DNA from: Auanema rhodensis
Lineage: Eukaryota; Nematoda; Chromadorea; Rhabditida; Rhabditidae
Length of the DNA stretch: 64,000 bases
Direction: 5' to 3'
Assembly (NCBI GenBank): GCA_964057225.1
Contig: OZ059895.1
Span: 5,766,001-5,830,000 of the forward strand
Shown one piece after another: positions 40,198-53,842 of the stretch (position 1 is its first letter; each line of letters starts with the position of its first letter). The notes beneath the pieces are model-generated. The model had not been told where the DNA came from. It saw only the letters and a program-made list of their open reading frames with translations, and ran no database searches. The translations under genes and the position numbers were made by a program.

Positions 40198-40703
40198 AGA
40201 AATATTTATGAAAATAATTTATTTAATCATAAAAAACACAAATTATAATATAAAAAAATGATATTTTTTCTAATTTTAAAATTTTTGATTACCATTTCCC
40301 ATGGTAATCGGTCGTTCCTATAACATCTAATGAATATTGATAATTTTACGTTCTTTAATATTTAGACACTTTCTCCGTTAATCAATCGAAGACAGTAACA
40401 AACGCTCATAGAAGAATTAAATTAATGCATAATAATGAATATAATATATTTTAATAATTTAATTTTATAATAACTGTATCTATTTGTTCCGAAAACAATA
40501 CAGAGAATATATTCTTTTTTTTTGCTGTGCAATGGTCGCAATTCTCTTAGTTTGTTTTCTGGGCCGTCAATAGTCATGAGTTAACTGATGAAAGAGAAAT
40601 ATCTAAACATTGTATTTTTATTGAACTTCGTTTTAACGATTATAATTATATGGAATTGTTTCATTTATAAATTTTTCAGTCTATCTATGTATTATGATAG
40701 ATA
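40198..40703. other. Intergenic region upstream of SCAPER
   Basis: AT-rich. It contains the hairpin at 40287-40309; otherwise no gene or RNA is seen. It probably holds the promoter of the SCAPER-ATXN10-CC2D1 unit. Confidence 0.45.
40287..40309. repeat. Perfect hairpin, 9-bp stem and 5-nt loop
   Basis: GATTACCAT (40287-40295), TTCCC loop, ATGGTAATC (40301-40309). The role is unknown; it may be the remnant of a small mobile element or a chance palindrome. Confidence 0.7.
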
Positions 40704-43700
40704 ATGAGCTCGTTACCTAACGAACAATTGGAAAGTCGTAATGTCAGGGCTTCATCCATTAACAGTAATAAATCGTCCAAGAAGAAAAAAAATAATAGGT
40801 AATTGGGTGAAACAGCCATCATTAGAAAGATTTTTCTATAATTCAGAAAGAAAAAAGCCAAACAATGGACATATTATATAGAAACATTTAAGAGTGCTAT
40901 CGATTGTTTGTATGAAATATGCCGGAAGGAGCAAAGCATTTCAGCTTGCAAGGTAACAAGTATGCCAAATTTATCAATCATTAAATGTTTTGAAGGAATC
41001 ATTGATGTATTTACAAAATGCTGAAAAAGATTTTCTTTCTCTTATTGCTGCAATCAATTTAGAATTATCTTTTAATACTCAAGATAAGTAAGTAATTAAC
41101 ACTAGTGGTTTTCTTTTCATATAAAACTTCCAGACCACAAGCTGTAGCTTGGGAAGTACGAAAATCTATTAGTTCACCTAATCATTTACTAAGCGAGAAT
41201 GGAACACCAGCTTTAATCAATGTGTTGCCCATGTTAGTTCCTTTTTTTAGTCTTTTTTAATAATTAAGAGCTTAGGTCTCCTATGATTATAAATGACATC
41301 ACATTAACATCTAAAACTGATGCTTTAACAGGGGAAAGAGGTGAGCTTTTTATTCATTTATTCATCATAAAATTAAGATTATTGTGTAATTTTTTTTAAA
41401 TGTATAAGTTTCTAGATTTGGATGAAGGCTGGCAACTTGTTAGAGGTCGACGACGGAAAAGTGCTAGCTCTACTGGAACAAGCGATGCTTTCGATACTGA
41501 TAGTCGTTGTAGTTTGGATGAAACAACAGTATCAACTTATTTATTTTAAATCATAATTATACCGAATTATAGACAAAACGACAGCTTACTGTTTATGAAC
41601 GGCTTTCTGCTAATGTTAGTTCCTGCCGCAAACATTCTACTTCTAGTCGCCCTAGTACCACTTCATGCCGAGGATCAACTAGTCGGCCTAATTCTGCTAG
41701 GCTAACGTGCCCCAAAAGTGCTATGGATCTACCACAAACAAAGGTTCTTTTTAATCAAAATTAACGAGGTTATAAAAAATATACAGGCTTCTATGGCAAA
41801 AATGGCATATTGTCGACAGCGAATTTGGGAAAAAGATATTCAACCATCCTTGGCTGAAAAGCTTAGAGCTAATCAGAAGAGGTTACTAATAAACGCTTTT
41901 TTTGAAATAATACGGCTCTTTAAAGAGAAAGGTTGCAAAGAGAAGCTATTCCTACCAAATGCGGGTTAAACTTTGCTGATCCCTCTTCGGTACGCGTTCG
42001 AGCAAAAGAATTCAATGATAAAAAGAAACAGGTTATATTTTTTATCTCTTATGTATTAGCTTTTGATTTATAGCAGATGAGACAACAATGTGCTTACTCG
42101 GAAGGTCATCGTCGATCCTTACAATCTATATGCGAGAACGTTGAAGGAGAAGATCAAGATGTTGTACCGTCAGATCCGAAGCCTTCCTTCGTTCAAGCTT
42201 CAAAGTTAGTATTAAGCTTTAGATTTTTGCTCCATATTCTCGTTGTTAGGTCGGATTCTCCGAGATTAGACAGAACAATATCTAGCATAACCATGGATAT
42301 GGAGGATGACTCTGAATGGGGCAAAATGACTGAGGAAGAAGAATCATTAGCTATGGAAGAACAAAGTTTAAACTTGGAGATTGAAAAAGTTTTCGATATA
42401 GTTGAATAAGTATAAAAAGGTAAAATTTAAGGCTGAATCAGAGCTTGAGTCAATAGATGCAGAATTGGCTAGACAAGTTGAAGATGAGGCTGAACAATGT
42501 GAAATGACCAAGGTTGTAAATGAAGATTTCTTAAAATGAAAGCAATAATTTTCTGATTTCAGGATGATGGTGTTATGTTTATTCCAACAGGGAAAGGACA
42601 ATACTCTCAAATGGTTAAGAAACTGGAAGGTAAATATAGTCGTATAAGAAGTAAAATATAGTAAAATATATTTGGCTACAAGAGCTAAGTTTTTGTTCAG
42701 ATGTTAGGGTACCCACCTTGATATTTGATCATCTCATTTGTGTGGCCTTGAAAACAGTTTGAACACCGGAAGTGTGATTGTTTAGGGATTTTTGCACTTA
42801 TTATTGTTTGAACACTTGACAGATTCAAAAAATGACTTTTCCTTCGGTTATAAATTGATATTTTGAACTTTCAGAGGACTTTAAAACTTTTTGCCATGAA
42901 TCATGGAGTGAACTAGTAGAAAAGGAGTTTGCTGGTCAATACAGAGTTCCAGGAACTGTTGTTGAGCGCCATGAAAAACTATGCTCTCCTAATAGAAGAA
43001 GGTATTTCAAAGATATAAATATTGCTCTACAAATATTCATAATAAGGTGCGAGAAAAATGACAGTGAGTTTTCCCTAAAACACAATGAAAAGCTTCGAAG
43101 AGCTCATGAAGTAAGGGAAAAATTGCAGTTGGAGAAATCACAAAAATTGAGAGAACTTGCTCAAAAGGTATTATAATTTGCTCATACTTCTTTTTAATTA
43201 TCTTGTTCAGAGAGAGGAAGTTCAAGCTAAGCGTAAAGAATTAACAGAAAGAAAGCGCGCACACCTTCAAACACGAATGGAGAGAGCTCAAGAAAACAGA
43301 GAAAAAACTATATCTCAGATTGTAAAGAAAGCCAAAGGAGATGAACAGAAGGTTGATTTTATGAGTCAAAAACAAGTAACTATGTTTTTCTAGGTTCTCG
43401 AAGTTCAGTTCATCCATAACATTCAAGAAGAGAACAAACGGTTCGATTTAATGATCCGTGATGCTGGTATTGAGGAAAGAAAACAATCTATGGCTGATCT
43501 ACGGGCTAAAAAAATTGAAGAAAAGGTTGCCAAAGAACAAGCAGCTGAAGAACGTCGTCGAATTGCCGAACAAGTAGAATTTATAAAGAAAACATCCTTA
43601 CCGATTGATTATAGACAAGGGTTACACGACTACAAGAATTGAATGAAAAGAAAGAAGCTCGTCACCTCCGAGTTACTAGAGAGCGTAGTCTTGCTGAAAA

Positions 43701-45900
43701 AGAGAAGAAAGATAAAAGACGTATGAGAGAACAGGTTTCTTTGGTCAATTTAGTTTCAATGTCTTCATGGCCTTCATTTTAGCTAGGAAAAGAAGCTAAA
43801 GCTTTAGCTTCTAAAAACGATATATTCAGCAATTGGATATCCTTATGTAACACAAATCAATGGGATCAACTATTTAATTCCCGAAAGGTGTATAAATGCC
43901 GTTTATGTAGTAGTGATGTAAGATCTTTTTATTTTGCATTGCCTTTTTCATATTTTTTTCAGAGTTTGTCTAATATTGATTCATTTGCTCATGCTTTACA
44001 AGACAATTGTGGAGGATATCTTAAACGATGTGATCAAATCATCACTACTGGCTATATGGTAATTGTACTGTTGCACTGTCATAATTGATTTTTTTAAGGC
44101 TCAACATATGGAATCTACTGTTCAGCTCATCAGCGAACAAGGAGCTCCATCTGTTAGTTCAAATTCTTCTGTAAATTTGGATGGTCTGGTTTCTAGGTTA
44201 TTTTTAGCTTGTTTCGAATCTCATTATTCCTTTTCAGTTCTCAAATTCTTCGTACTTCGTTTAGAGGGAATATATGCAATGTTGTGCCTTCTAAGGCAGT
44301 TAAAGACTTTATTTCTCTAGTCACAAAACCAACGAGTCGAAAAACTGAGGAGACTGTAGTGAAATCGATTGAGAGATTGATTGCGGAAATGCTTCAAAGC
44401 TCTGATAAGGTGAGAAGAGGAATACAACGATGAAGCAACATAGTGCCAGATGATATTATTATATTTTATTGTTATTGTGTCATTTTAGCAAGGTGGGCAT
44501 GATCTAGGCTCCGTTCTTCAGTTTCATATTGGAGATTTATTAAATTTTATTATTTCTTGGAATATTAATTTACGGTAAATTCATTTCTAGTATAAAAATA
44601 ATTTTCAAACATTTCAGGGTTCTTGGTAAACTAGTCTCATTAATTATTAAAATGATGGATTCGGAGTCTTTTGCTCTTCGATGCTTCTGTTGCGAACAGT
44701 TCAATGATATCTGTCGGCGAATCTATTCAGTGAAAGAGGTTAGTTTTTTCTTTCTTTCTTTATTTTTGTTTTGTTTACAGGCATCACCACATAGTTTACA
44801 CTTTTGTTCGATGTTGAGGATACTCGCTTCATGTTTTAAAGGAATTAATCTTGTAAATTATTCTTTGTTTGGCTTGGATGAACAGATCATTCTAGACCGT
44901 CTTCAAATTTTTCATAAGTTCACTCTATGGACATTATTGTTAATGATTTATTATTTCTTCAGAGTTCTGTCCCATTGCTGCAAAAATCTAAAACCCTCAA
45001 TAACTGGGCTATGGGATCGGTCTTATATTGAAAGCTTGGGAGAACTAACATTTGCCTCAATTCATAATTTGCATGTTAAACTTAGTTATAGGTTAGTTTT
45101 GATTTACAATTGATTTTTACTAGTTTGCCTCAGATTTCATTCTGATTTTTACGATATGTTTGTTGAAACTGCTTTGCAAAGAGCGAAATTATGGGGAACA
45201 TATTCTGAAAAACCAACTGATTCTAAAACGAGGGAAGAAATCAACCTATTCATAGCTTTATTAGGAAAACTGTTTAGTTTGGATCAGTCAAAGGAGGTAA
45301 TATTGAAATAATTAAATATATGCTATACATGTTATTCAGGAACTAATGCAACCTCCTGAAAGAATTATCAAATTATTTTGTGTTTTGTATTCTTTAGTTC
45401 GTTATTTATTTTTAAAATCTGAATCAGTTCTTACATTTAACCTCGATGAGCAATGCCTACAAATGTATAACATTGTCGAAAAGTTTGCAACATTTAGTTG
45501 GTCAAATCAAGTAAGAATTCTACTGAATGTCTTTCTTTTATATTATCATTATTTCAGCTTTTATGTCATCTAGAATGGCAGAATATTTCTATTTTATCCT
45601 TATTGGGTAGTGTATCTGTGCAATATATAGCTGAACCAAAATATAGTAGAATAACCATGCCAGCATTCATTGCCATGACTAAATCTTCTCGTAGTGCAAC
45701 TACGCTTTTTTCTAAAATAATCACATTGGAATACATTACAAGTTATATAAAAGTAAGTTAAAAACTAAATTGCCTGACGTTATTATGTTTTTTAGGATCT
45801 CTTGGAAAAGATACCTGATCAAGATAGTTCCAGTTTATCTTCTCTGAAAGGAAGTCTTGCTTTTTACGAGAACAGTGTTCAAAAGATTTCAAAAATTTAA
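40704..45900 (+). CDS. SCAPER: SCAPER homologue (S-phase cyclin A-associated protein in the ER)
   Basis: Large cytoplasmic/ER-associated regulator linked to cell cycle and ciliary functions in animals (family knowledge). Exons include 40704-40798, 40847-40952, 40996-41087, 41134-41232, 41276-41340, 41416-41528, 41573-41743, 41787-41881, 41926-42031, 42077-42204, 42250-42388, 42432-42512, 42563-42629, 42875-43001, 43047-43167 and onward to a TAA at 45898. Recognisable blocks: the N-terminal SLMYLQNAEKDFLSLI helix; DEGWQLVRGRRRKS; MTEEEESLAMEEQSL; a long K/E/R coiled coil (43000-43740); a short CRLC zinc-finger-like motif near 43890; and a helical C-terminal half. This order matches SCAPER. It lies 159 bp upstream of ataxin-10 on the same strand and may be the first gene of an operon. 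Confidence 0.85.
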
Positions 45901-46059
45901 ACACGGGTTAGATAGATCTAAGTGTAGCCATTTCATGATATCATATATGAATGTATAATGATTCTGTTTATTTTTCATCGAAAATGTTGGTCTGACCACT
46001 ACTTTATTTTATTGTTTCTTTTTTGTCTTGTTTTTCATAAACTGTAAAGATTTAGCTTA

Positions 46060-47915
46060 ATGATTGATCGCGATGAACTTTTAGCTGCTGTTCAAAAAGT
46101 TTTTAAAAATAGTAAAGAATGTTCTGTGGATGACCTTTCTAAGGCTTGCCGGTTTTGCGCTACAGATGAATCATGTTTAAATATTATCGAGGATGATGAA
46201 GTGGTTCGTTCTCTTCTTTCACTTACTCCACGTACACCGCCTTCTAGAATCTTTCCAATGCCTCTAAGAGTCTTCTGGAAATAGCTTTAGAAGGAAGAGC
46301 AGATGATGATCCCGAGGATCATCCGACAGATATACGAAGAGGTCGTCTAGCTCTGAGAACATTTATTAATGCTGCTAATCGAAGTGAAAAGTGTGGATGA
46401 TATATATTTATGTCTTTAATTTTTTTAAATAAAGACTTCGATCAGCTGTGGATCCCTCTTGCGCGATTCTTTGGAGAGCCTTAATTAGGATTCCCGACTT
46501 TTATGTTGAAGCATGTGCATCATTGGTATCAGTTGCTAAAGAGTTTCATACTGGTGAGATAATGTTTTGAATAACTAGCTCATCGTTAAAATTGTTGCAG
46601 CTTGCGCCTTATCTTCAGATTATTCACTTTTGCTTAATGATCTTGCTCTTCTTTGGGAAAAGTTAGAAGATAGATCGTGGCTTTCGGCGTTTTTCTCCAT
46701 ACATCTTGAGAAGGTTTCTATTTTCATATTTATTATATCTTCATATATATTAAGATCTTAGGACTATGCTTTCCTATCTCATTGTTTTGCTGAATTCTCT
46801 ACCCAGTCTTTTTGTGCTTTACTACGAATTACTGAAACGTTGGTTGATTCATCTGAACATAATATTGTTTTGCAAGTATGACATTGATTGTTCTTGCTTT
46901 AAAATGTATGCGTTTATTCAGATTCATGAAAATAATGTTTCGTTTTGTGTTGCTTTGTTGGAAAGAATCATGTTTGACATGGGTGAAGGTGATAAGGAGT
47001 TGGATATTCCAACACTTCTAGAATGTCTTATATATGCATCAGATACTATTGGTAAATAATTTTAAATTTACATTCTAATGTTCTAATGCTTCAGGTAGTG
47101 TGGCTCTGCTATCCTCCTGTAATGGAGGTTTGTTACTAAGTAATACAACAGCTGTTGAAGTTTTAGTAGACATTCTGCATTCCGTTAGCTATTGAGTTTA
47201 TTATTTTGAATCCTTTTTTTGTATTATAGGTGCTTGATGCTCAAGCAGTATATGAAAGAAAAAAAAGTGATACTTTCGTAAAACCATCATATCCAGATAG
47301 GCCAGAAAAGGAGGTTAATTACGTTCACAGAATTATAATTTGAATTTGTTTTCTTAGGTGCCTACTCGATTAGCTAAGGTAACGGAATCTAAAACAATGT
47401 TAGGTTTATCAAATGCGTTGCAAGCTAATGACATGGCATTGTTGGGAAACCTAAAATGTGCTGCCGTACGAGCAATCGGTAAATATTTCTTATCATTATT
47501 AAGTGTACACATCGTTATATAGGAAACCTTTGTTGTGACAGTCAAAAGAATCGAGTTGCAGCCGGGGCTCGAGGTGGTGTCATTGTTATATTAGGATGTA
47601 CAAGACTTTCGTCATTTGATAAACCCTTTATAGTAAGTCTAATCATCTTAATTTTAGTTTTAACTCGAAAATGTATAGATGCAATGGTCAATTGCGGCTC
47701 TACGCCATCTTTGTGTGGAATCAATAGAAAACCAAGAAATTTTATTGAGCATTGAACAGGTTTTTAATAATATTTATTAAAAACTTAACTCAATATTATA
47801 ATTCTCACAGAAACCTTGCGGAATAATCGATCGTGACAAACTCTTTAAGGAATTAGGTATAAGCGTCGAAGTTGACGAAGAAGGTAAAACGCGCATTAAA
47901 CAAGTTAGGCGGTAA
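46060..47915 (+). CDS. ATXN10: Ataxin-10 homologue
   Basis: Armadillo-type helical repeat protein. First exons 46060-46200 and 46248 onward; the first intron (46201-46247, 47 bp) removes a frame conflict. The C-terminal domain is diagnostic: RAIGNLCCDSQKNRVAAGAR, then an ILGCTRLSSFDKPFI block and a WSIAALRHLCVE helix, aligning with the ataxin-10 domain (RLIGNLCYKNKDNQ-type sequence in human), followed by GIIDRDKLFKELG and the stop at 47913. A TTTAG acceptor lies 4 nt before the ATG. The gene starts 159 bp after SCAPER and ends 133 bp before CC2D1, so it would be the middle gene of a three-gene operon. Vertebrate ataxin-10 acts in cytokinesis and ciliogenesis; the role here is inferred. Confidence 0.85.
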
Positions 47916-48048
47916 CATTGTTGTTATTATGTTGTTAATAAATTGGTTGTTAATATTTCTTTCAAATTTTGATTTTGTGTATAAATCGCATAATCATACC
48001 GCTTTACGTTCATCAATACGCTGTATGATTTCCATTTTGTGAAGAACT

Positions 48049-51000
48049 ATGGATTTTTCTGACATAGAGCGTGCTGTATATGGAGAGGGAAATTTGGAAG
48101 ACGATGAGGAGTTGATGGCTGAGCTTTTAGCTTTAGAAGCGGAAACAAGGCATACTTTTGGATAAACATTTTCTCTTATTTTAAGATTTTAAGGACCGAA
48201 AATAGAGCAGTCAAAGTTAAACCCAATGTACCAACCCCAGCTGTCCGTACGAGGCCCGGACCAGTAGCTACAGGTCCACCAAATCCTCAAGATATTTCGG
48301 CATTACTAGGTTTGTTAATCCCTGGGTTATGATTCGGACTTTTTTAATATAAATAGTCTGCATGTTTTAGATGATGCTCAGTTTTCAATTGTGTCTGATC
48401 CAGGTGACGATGTAGAAGTTGAAGAAAGTGACGAACTTCTGGTATGTTTTTATTTATGACATAGATTTGTTTTTTTTAAGGCTGAGTTAAGTGAAGTCTT
48501 AGGGGATACTCCTGTCAATTCAACGAAATCTTCTATTCCGTCCGAAAAAGCTCCTACAGCTGTTACTAGTACCGAGTCTGCCTCTAATCCTACATTAGTG
48601 TATATGACTGAGTTGAAACAACATTATGAAAAAATGAAAGCTGCAAGCGATAAAGATGGAAATGCTTCGAAATCTCGCAGGTGCGGAATATTTTCTTATT
48701 AATTTTAATGCTTCTTTCAGACTTGCTCGACAAATTGAAACTTTTAACGAGCTAATCGGTAAAGCTAAGCGTGGTCAACAGATCAACTCTAATGATATTC
48801 CTCCTGCCCCCAATGGATGGGCTCCAGGAGCGGGACGACAAGTTAACGTAGAACCAACCGTGCCAACTCCATCTTTAGTTCCAATCAGAACTGTTTCCCC
48901 TAAGGTTTCGACGTCTTCTCCGATTGCAGCGCCTATTCAATCTCCACCGCCTGCTCCAACTGTGGCGCCTTCAGTTCCAGCTTCGGTTCCGTCTGCCTCT
49001 AATCCTACATTAGTGTATATGACTGAGTTGAAACAACATTATGAAAAAATGAAAGCTGCAAGCGATAAAGATGGAAATGCTTCGAAATCTCGCAGGTGCG
49101 GAATATTTTCTTATTAATTTTAATGCTTCTTTCAGACTTGCTCGACAAATTGAAACTTTTAACGAGCTAATAGGTAAAGCTAAGCGTGGTCAACAGATCA
49201 ACTCTAATGATATTCCTCCTGCCCCCAATGGATGGGCTCCAGGAGCGGGACGACAAGTTAACGTAGAACCAACCGTGCCAACTCCACCATTGGTTCCAAT
49301 CAGAACTGTTTCCCCCAAGGTTTCGACTTCTTCTCCGATTGTTAACGCAGAACGAACCGTGCCACCTGCTGTACCTGCCAGAAATGATAGCATACAACAA
49401 CCAGCTAGAAACCTTAATGTAGTTCTCGTATTTCAACTTGACATACCTGATCCAAAATTTCAGAATGCGAGCACAAAGAAACAACTAGTCAAGGAAACTC
49501 TAATTCGTAGACGCAATGCTTATGTTGCAAATGGCAAAGTAAGTTTGTTGTATAACCTTTTCTCATTTAAAAAAGTTTGTTTAAACCGTTACCATAAAAT
49601 TGAAACGAAAAGAGAAGATGTTGTAAATAGCATTGAACAAATTCATACTATCCTATCAGTCGTACGGATTTAAAAATAGAAGGAAAAATCAAAAAATTAC
49701 TTAAGGCTGCAGTTCAAGCTGGTGACAAACCAGCAGCGATGCAATTCGTTGAAGTTTCAAAGATGTTTGACCAAGCCATTGGGCTTTTGGAGACTGCCTC
49801 TGAAGATGATCTTGATTTGAGCGAATGTCCACCAAGCCCACCACCTTACAAGAAAAAAGTTATTCCAAAAACGTTTCTGGATGGATTAGAACAACGGAAA
49901 GCCACCTATGCCGAGTTGGTAGAAAAGTTTAAAAATTCGGGTGATGAACGAAAAGCAAGGTTGACTAACGATTTTTCGTGTTACTTTGAACATTTTGGAA
50001 TTGTAGAATGTATACCCGTATTATCGGAGAATATAATGAAGCAATCATGCTTGCACGAGCTGGAAAGCCCGTTCAAGTTGATGATCTTACATCTTTACCA
50101 AACATGCCTCCTTTACCGCCGCAAACTTCAGGTCCGTCTCCAAGCAGACCTACCAATGCTCAAATTACAAATACAGAGGCTTCTCCAAAAAGTATGTTTC
50201 ATGGATTTTATTTTTTTTCTTATCAGTACTTTAAGGAAAACCTCTTCCAGCAGTGGGGGTTATGGCATCGTCCGGTGAAGCCGGAAAATCCCGTAATCAA
50301 ACCCACTTAGAATTTTTGCTAAATCGTCAGAAGCAGTTTAGAGATGCTGCTATCATAGCTAAAAAGCAAGGCAATAACGAAGGAGCTAAACATTATCTAT
50401 TACAGTCCAAGGTTAATAATTAATTTCATAAATTAATTTTAATCTTGATAATTAGGGTTTCGATAAGATGATTACAAGAGCTAAAGCTGGGTTGCCTATT
50501 GATATTAAGGACACACCAATACCTCCTCAAGCTCTTGTTTCTACCACCACTCTAGAACCACGAATTGTCAGTAGCAGTAATAGTTCCACGGGAGTAGAAG
50601 GTACGCAAAAAGGATTCAATTTGGACATTTACTTAACAGTATACTACTTCACAGGTCGAGGAGAAGTATTATCTACGATAGAACAAACTCTTATAGAACA
50701 GGTAAAGTTTGCCGAAACAAATAGAATGCGATTTACCCGTCTAGGTGATGTAGGAAAGGTATTATATAATTAAAAATTTTCCTATGAAAATCGGAAACTC
50801 TACAGGTTAATATGTTTGAAAATTGGTCGAAAATTTCCAAAACAGATCTTTTGTTAATTCGAGAGGTTGCCAAGCAAGGACTGAAAGTTCCTAGGTAGCA
50901 ATATCGTCTACTGTTTGTTAATTCATTCTATGAATTCATAGATTTCAATATGAGATTAGGGATGTTCCTACAGCTGATTTACACCCAGATTTGGCGGAAG

Positions 51001-51612
51001 ATGTTTTGGAATTGACGATCAACAATTGCAGGTTCACATTTTCACATTTAACGAGATATTGAGATATTTGTAGAGATGTGCCTTTGCCTGCAGGATATGA
51101 GCCAAACCATGCAGCTATTTTTGTGAAATATTCTTTTCCATACCCAATGGAAGCGCACCAAACGGGCAAAACAAAAACTGTGAACGAGACTATATCTCCA
51201 GGTTTTGAACTTTACGTAAAAAGTAACTCGAAAATTCGGTTTAAGTTTTTGATGAAAAATTCCTTTTAAAAATTGGAGATCGTCGAAGTAGAGCACATCG
51301 ACTTTTAAGAGTATTGAAAAGAAGCCCATTGAAGTTGGAGGTGAATTGTTCACATTACGTCACTTTATCACGTGCTTCATGTTTCAGGTCTATCAAAAAG
51401 GTAGTTTCTTGCGAAGTGACAAACTCCTTGGTGTCTGTGAGTATAAACTTGAGGCACTCGAACAGAAAGCAGAAATCGTGGATTCAACTCCGTTAAAAGA
51501 TGGTCGTAAAGCAGTTGGGGGACTAATCAGTTTCAAAACTCGCGCTCGTGAACCACTTGGAGATAATAAGCTTCAAAATACAAAGCAAAAATGGCTTGTT
51601 CTTCTCAATTGA
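48049..51612 (+). CDS. CC2D1: CC2D1 / Lethal giant discs homologue (DM14 repeats plus C2 domain)
   Basis: ESCRT-III (CHMP4) binding regulator of endosomal sorting and Notch traffic. Exons include 48049-48149, 48194-48309, 48371-48441, 48481-48680, 48721-49095, 49136-49538, 49705-49959 and 50007 onward, with the stop at 51610. An N-terminal acidic peptide is followed by DM14 modules of the RQIETFNELIGKAKRGQQI type. Two are near-identical tandem copies (48576-48990 and 48991-49340). Diverged ones follow (around FDQAIGLLE, IIGEYNEAIMLARAGKPV and FDKMITRAKAGLPIDI), so about five in total where four is usual. The C-terminal C2 domain runs from LELTINNCRDVPLP to the end. The first intron (48150-48193) has a GC donor. 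Its start is 133 bp after ataxin-10. Confidence 0.88.
48576..49340 (+). repeat. 415-bp tandem duplication (exon-intron-exon) inside CC2D1
   Basis: Copy 1 spans 48576-48990 and copy 2 starts at 48991; the offset is 415 bp. I count about six differences over roughly 350 bp, and the 40-bp intron (48681-48720 and 49096-49135) is identical in both. Removing the intron leaves 375 nt, 125 codons, so the frame is kept. Copy 2 diverges after about 49340. Confidence 0.93.
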
Positions 51613-51965
51613 TTTGATTGATTTAAATGTGTTTCGGGTCCTATCCTCGATTCGTACGAGTTTCTAATTAATAATTATTTTCGATTGTATGTAAAAGTGT
51701 TCTCTGTGATTTGTACAGGCATAACTGTCCCGATTTTTTTCAAATGTTATATTGCGTAGCGAGGACAACCAAAAATGCGTCAAGCATTTCTTGGTCACAT
51801 TACTGATTTTACTTAATCAGCAGTTTTTTTTTTCATATTTTTTACTGCTATTATATTTTTTTTTTCTTTGCTCATGTGGTTTCCTTTCGTGTGGATGTTA
51901 AAAAATATTAATATATTTATCCTTATTAACAGATCAGCATAAAATAATTATTTTAGTCTCACAGC
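51613..51965. other. CC2D1 3' region
   Basis: Short AT-rich stretch, probably the 3' untranslated region. No gene is seen. Confidence 0.5.
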
Positions 51966-52060
51966 GCGAGAATCCACGTGCGCGCCTTTTAGGCGGGGCG
52001 GCTGCGGAGCGGTCCTCGTGGATTGCAGATGCATTGAAATGGGAGCGAACGGTTCTCTCC
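51966..52060. ncRNA. GC-rich structured island, possible small RNA
   Basis: An abrupt GC-rich block in AT-rich DNA. AATCCACG (51971-51978) and CGTGGATT (52017-52024) form a perfect 8-bp stem enclosing GC-rich sequence that can fold further (GCGCC near 51982 with GGCG near 51992). It has no open frame of note and matches no tRNA or snRNA that I know. It could be a small RNA gene, a microRNA-like precursor, or a regulatory element upstream of GOLPH3. The strand is unknown. Confidence 0.3.
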
Positions 52061-52556
52061 ATCCAGCCTGAAACAAGCTAGATATCTCAATTTAGCTTTC
52101 ACATTATATATTTCTTTTGCCGTCATTTAGTTCATTTCACTAATTATTCCTTAAAAGCTTACGAAAGCATTTAATTAATTTTACTAATTTGAATGCCTTG
52201 ACTTTTTTCTGTACGTAAAGTTTACTAGTTAGTAAACAGAATCTGATCTGTATGGAAAACTTCACAAGATTAATATATATCAAATATTTTCTCAGATCAA
52301 TTACATAGTTTTCGTGAATTGTGTTGATCTGTGGCGTACATTGTTATAGCGTCTAGTTGCTTTCGAGCTAAAAGTTTATCATTATTATCGTCTTTTAGTG
52401 ATTCACGTATCGTCTTTCCTAAGAATAATGTTTTCCCTTTGAATTTGAATACTGATTATTATATGAAAGTATTGGTTTTGACATTCATAATTAAGACGTT
52501 GTCACCCGGGTAGCTTCGTACTGAATTGTTGATTAACCAAAAAGTTTGCGGTAACA
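52061..52556. other. GOLPH3 upstream region
   Basis: AT-rich sequence before the GOLPH3 start codon, probably promoter and 5' leader. No gene is recognised. Confidence 0.45.
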
Positions 52557-53842
<1,286 letters not shown>

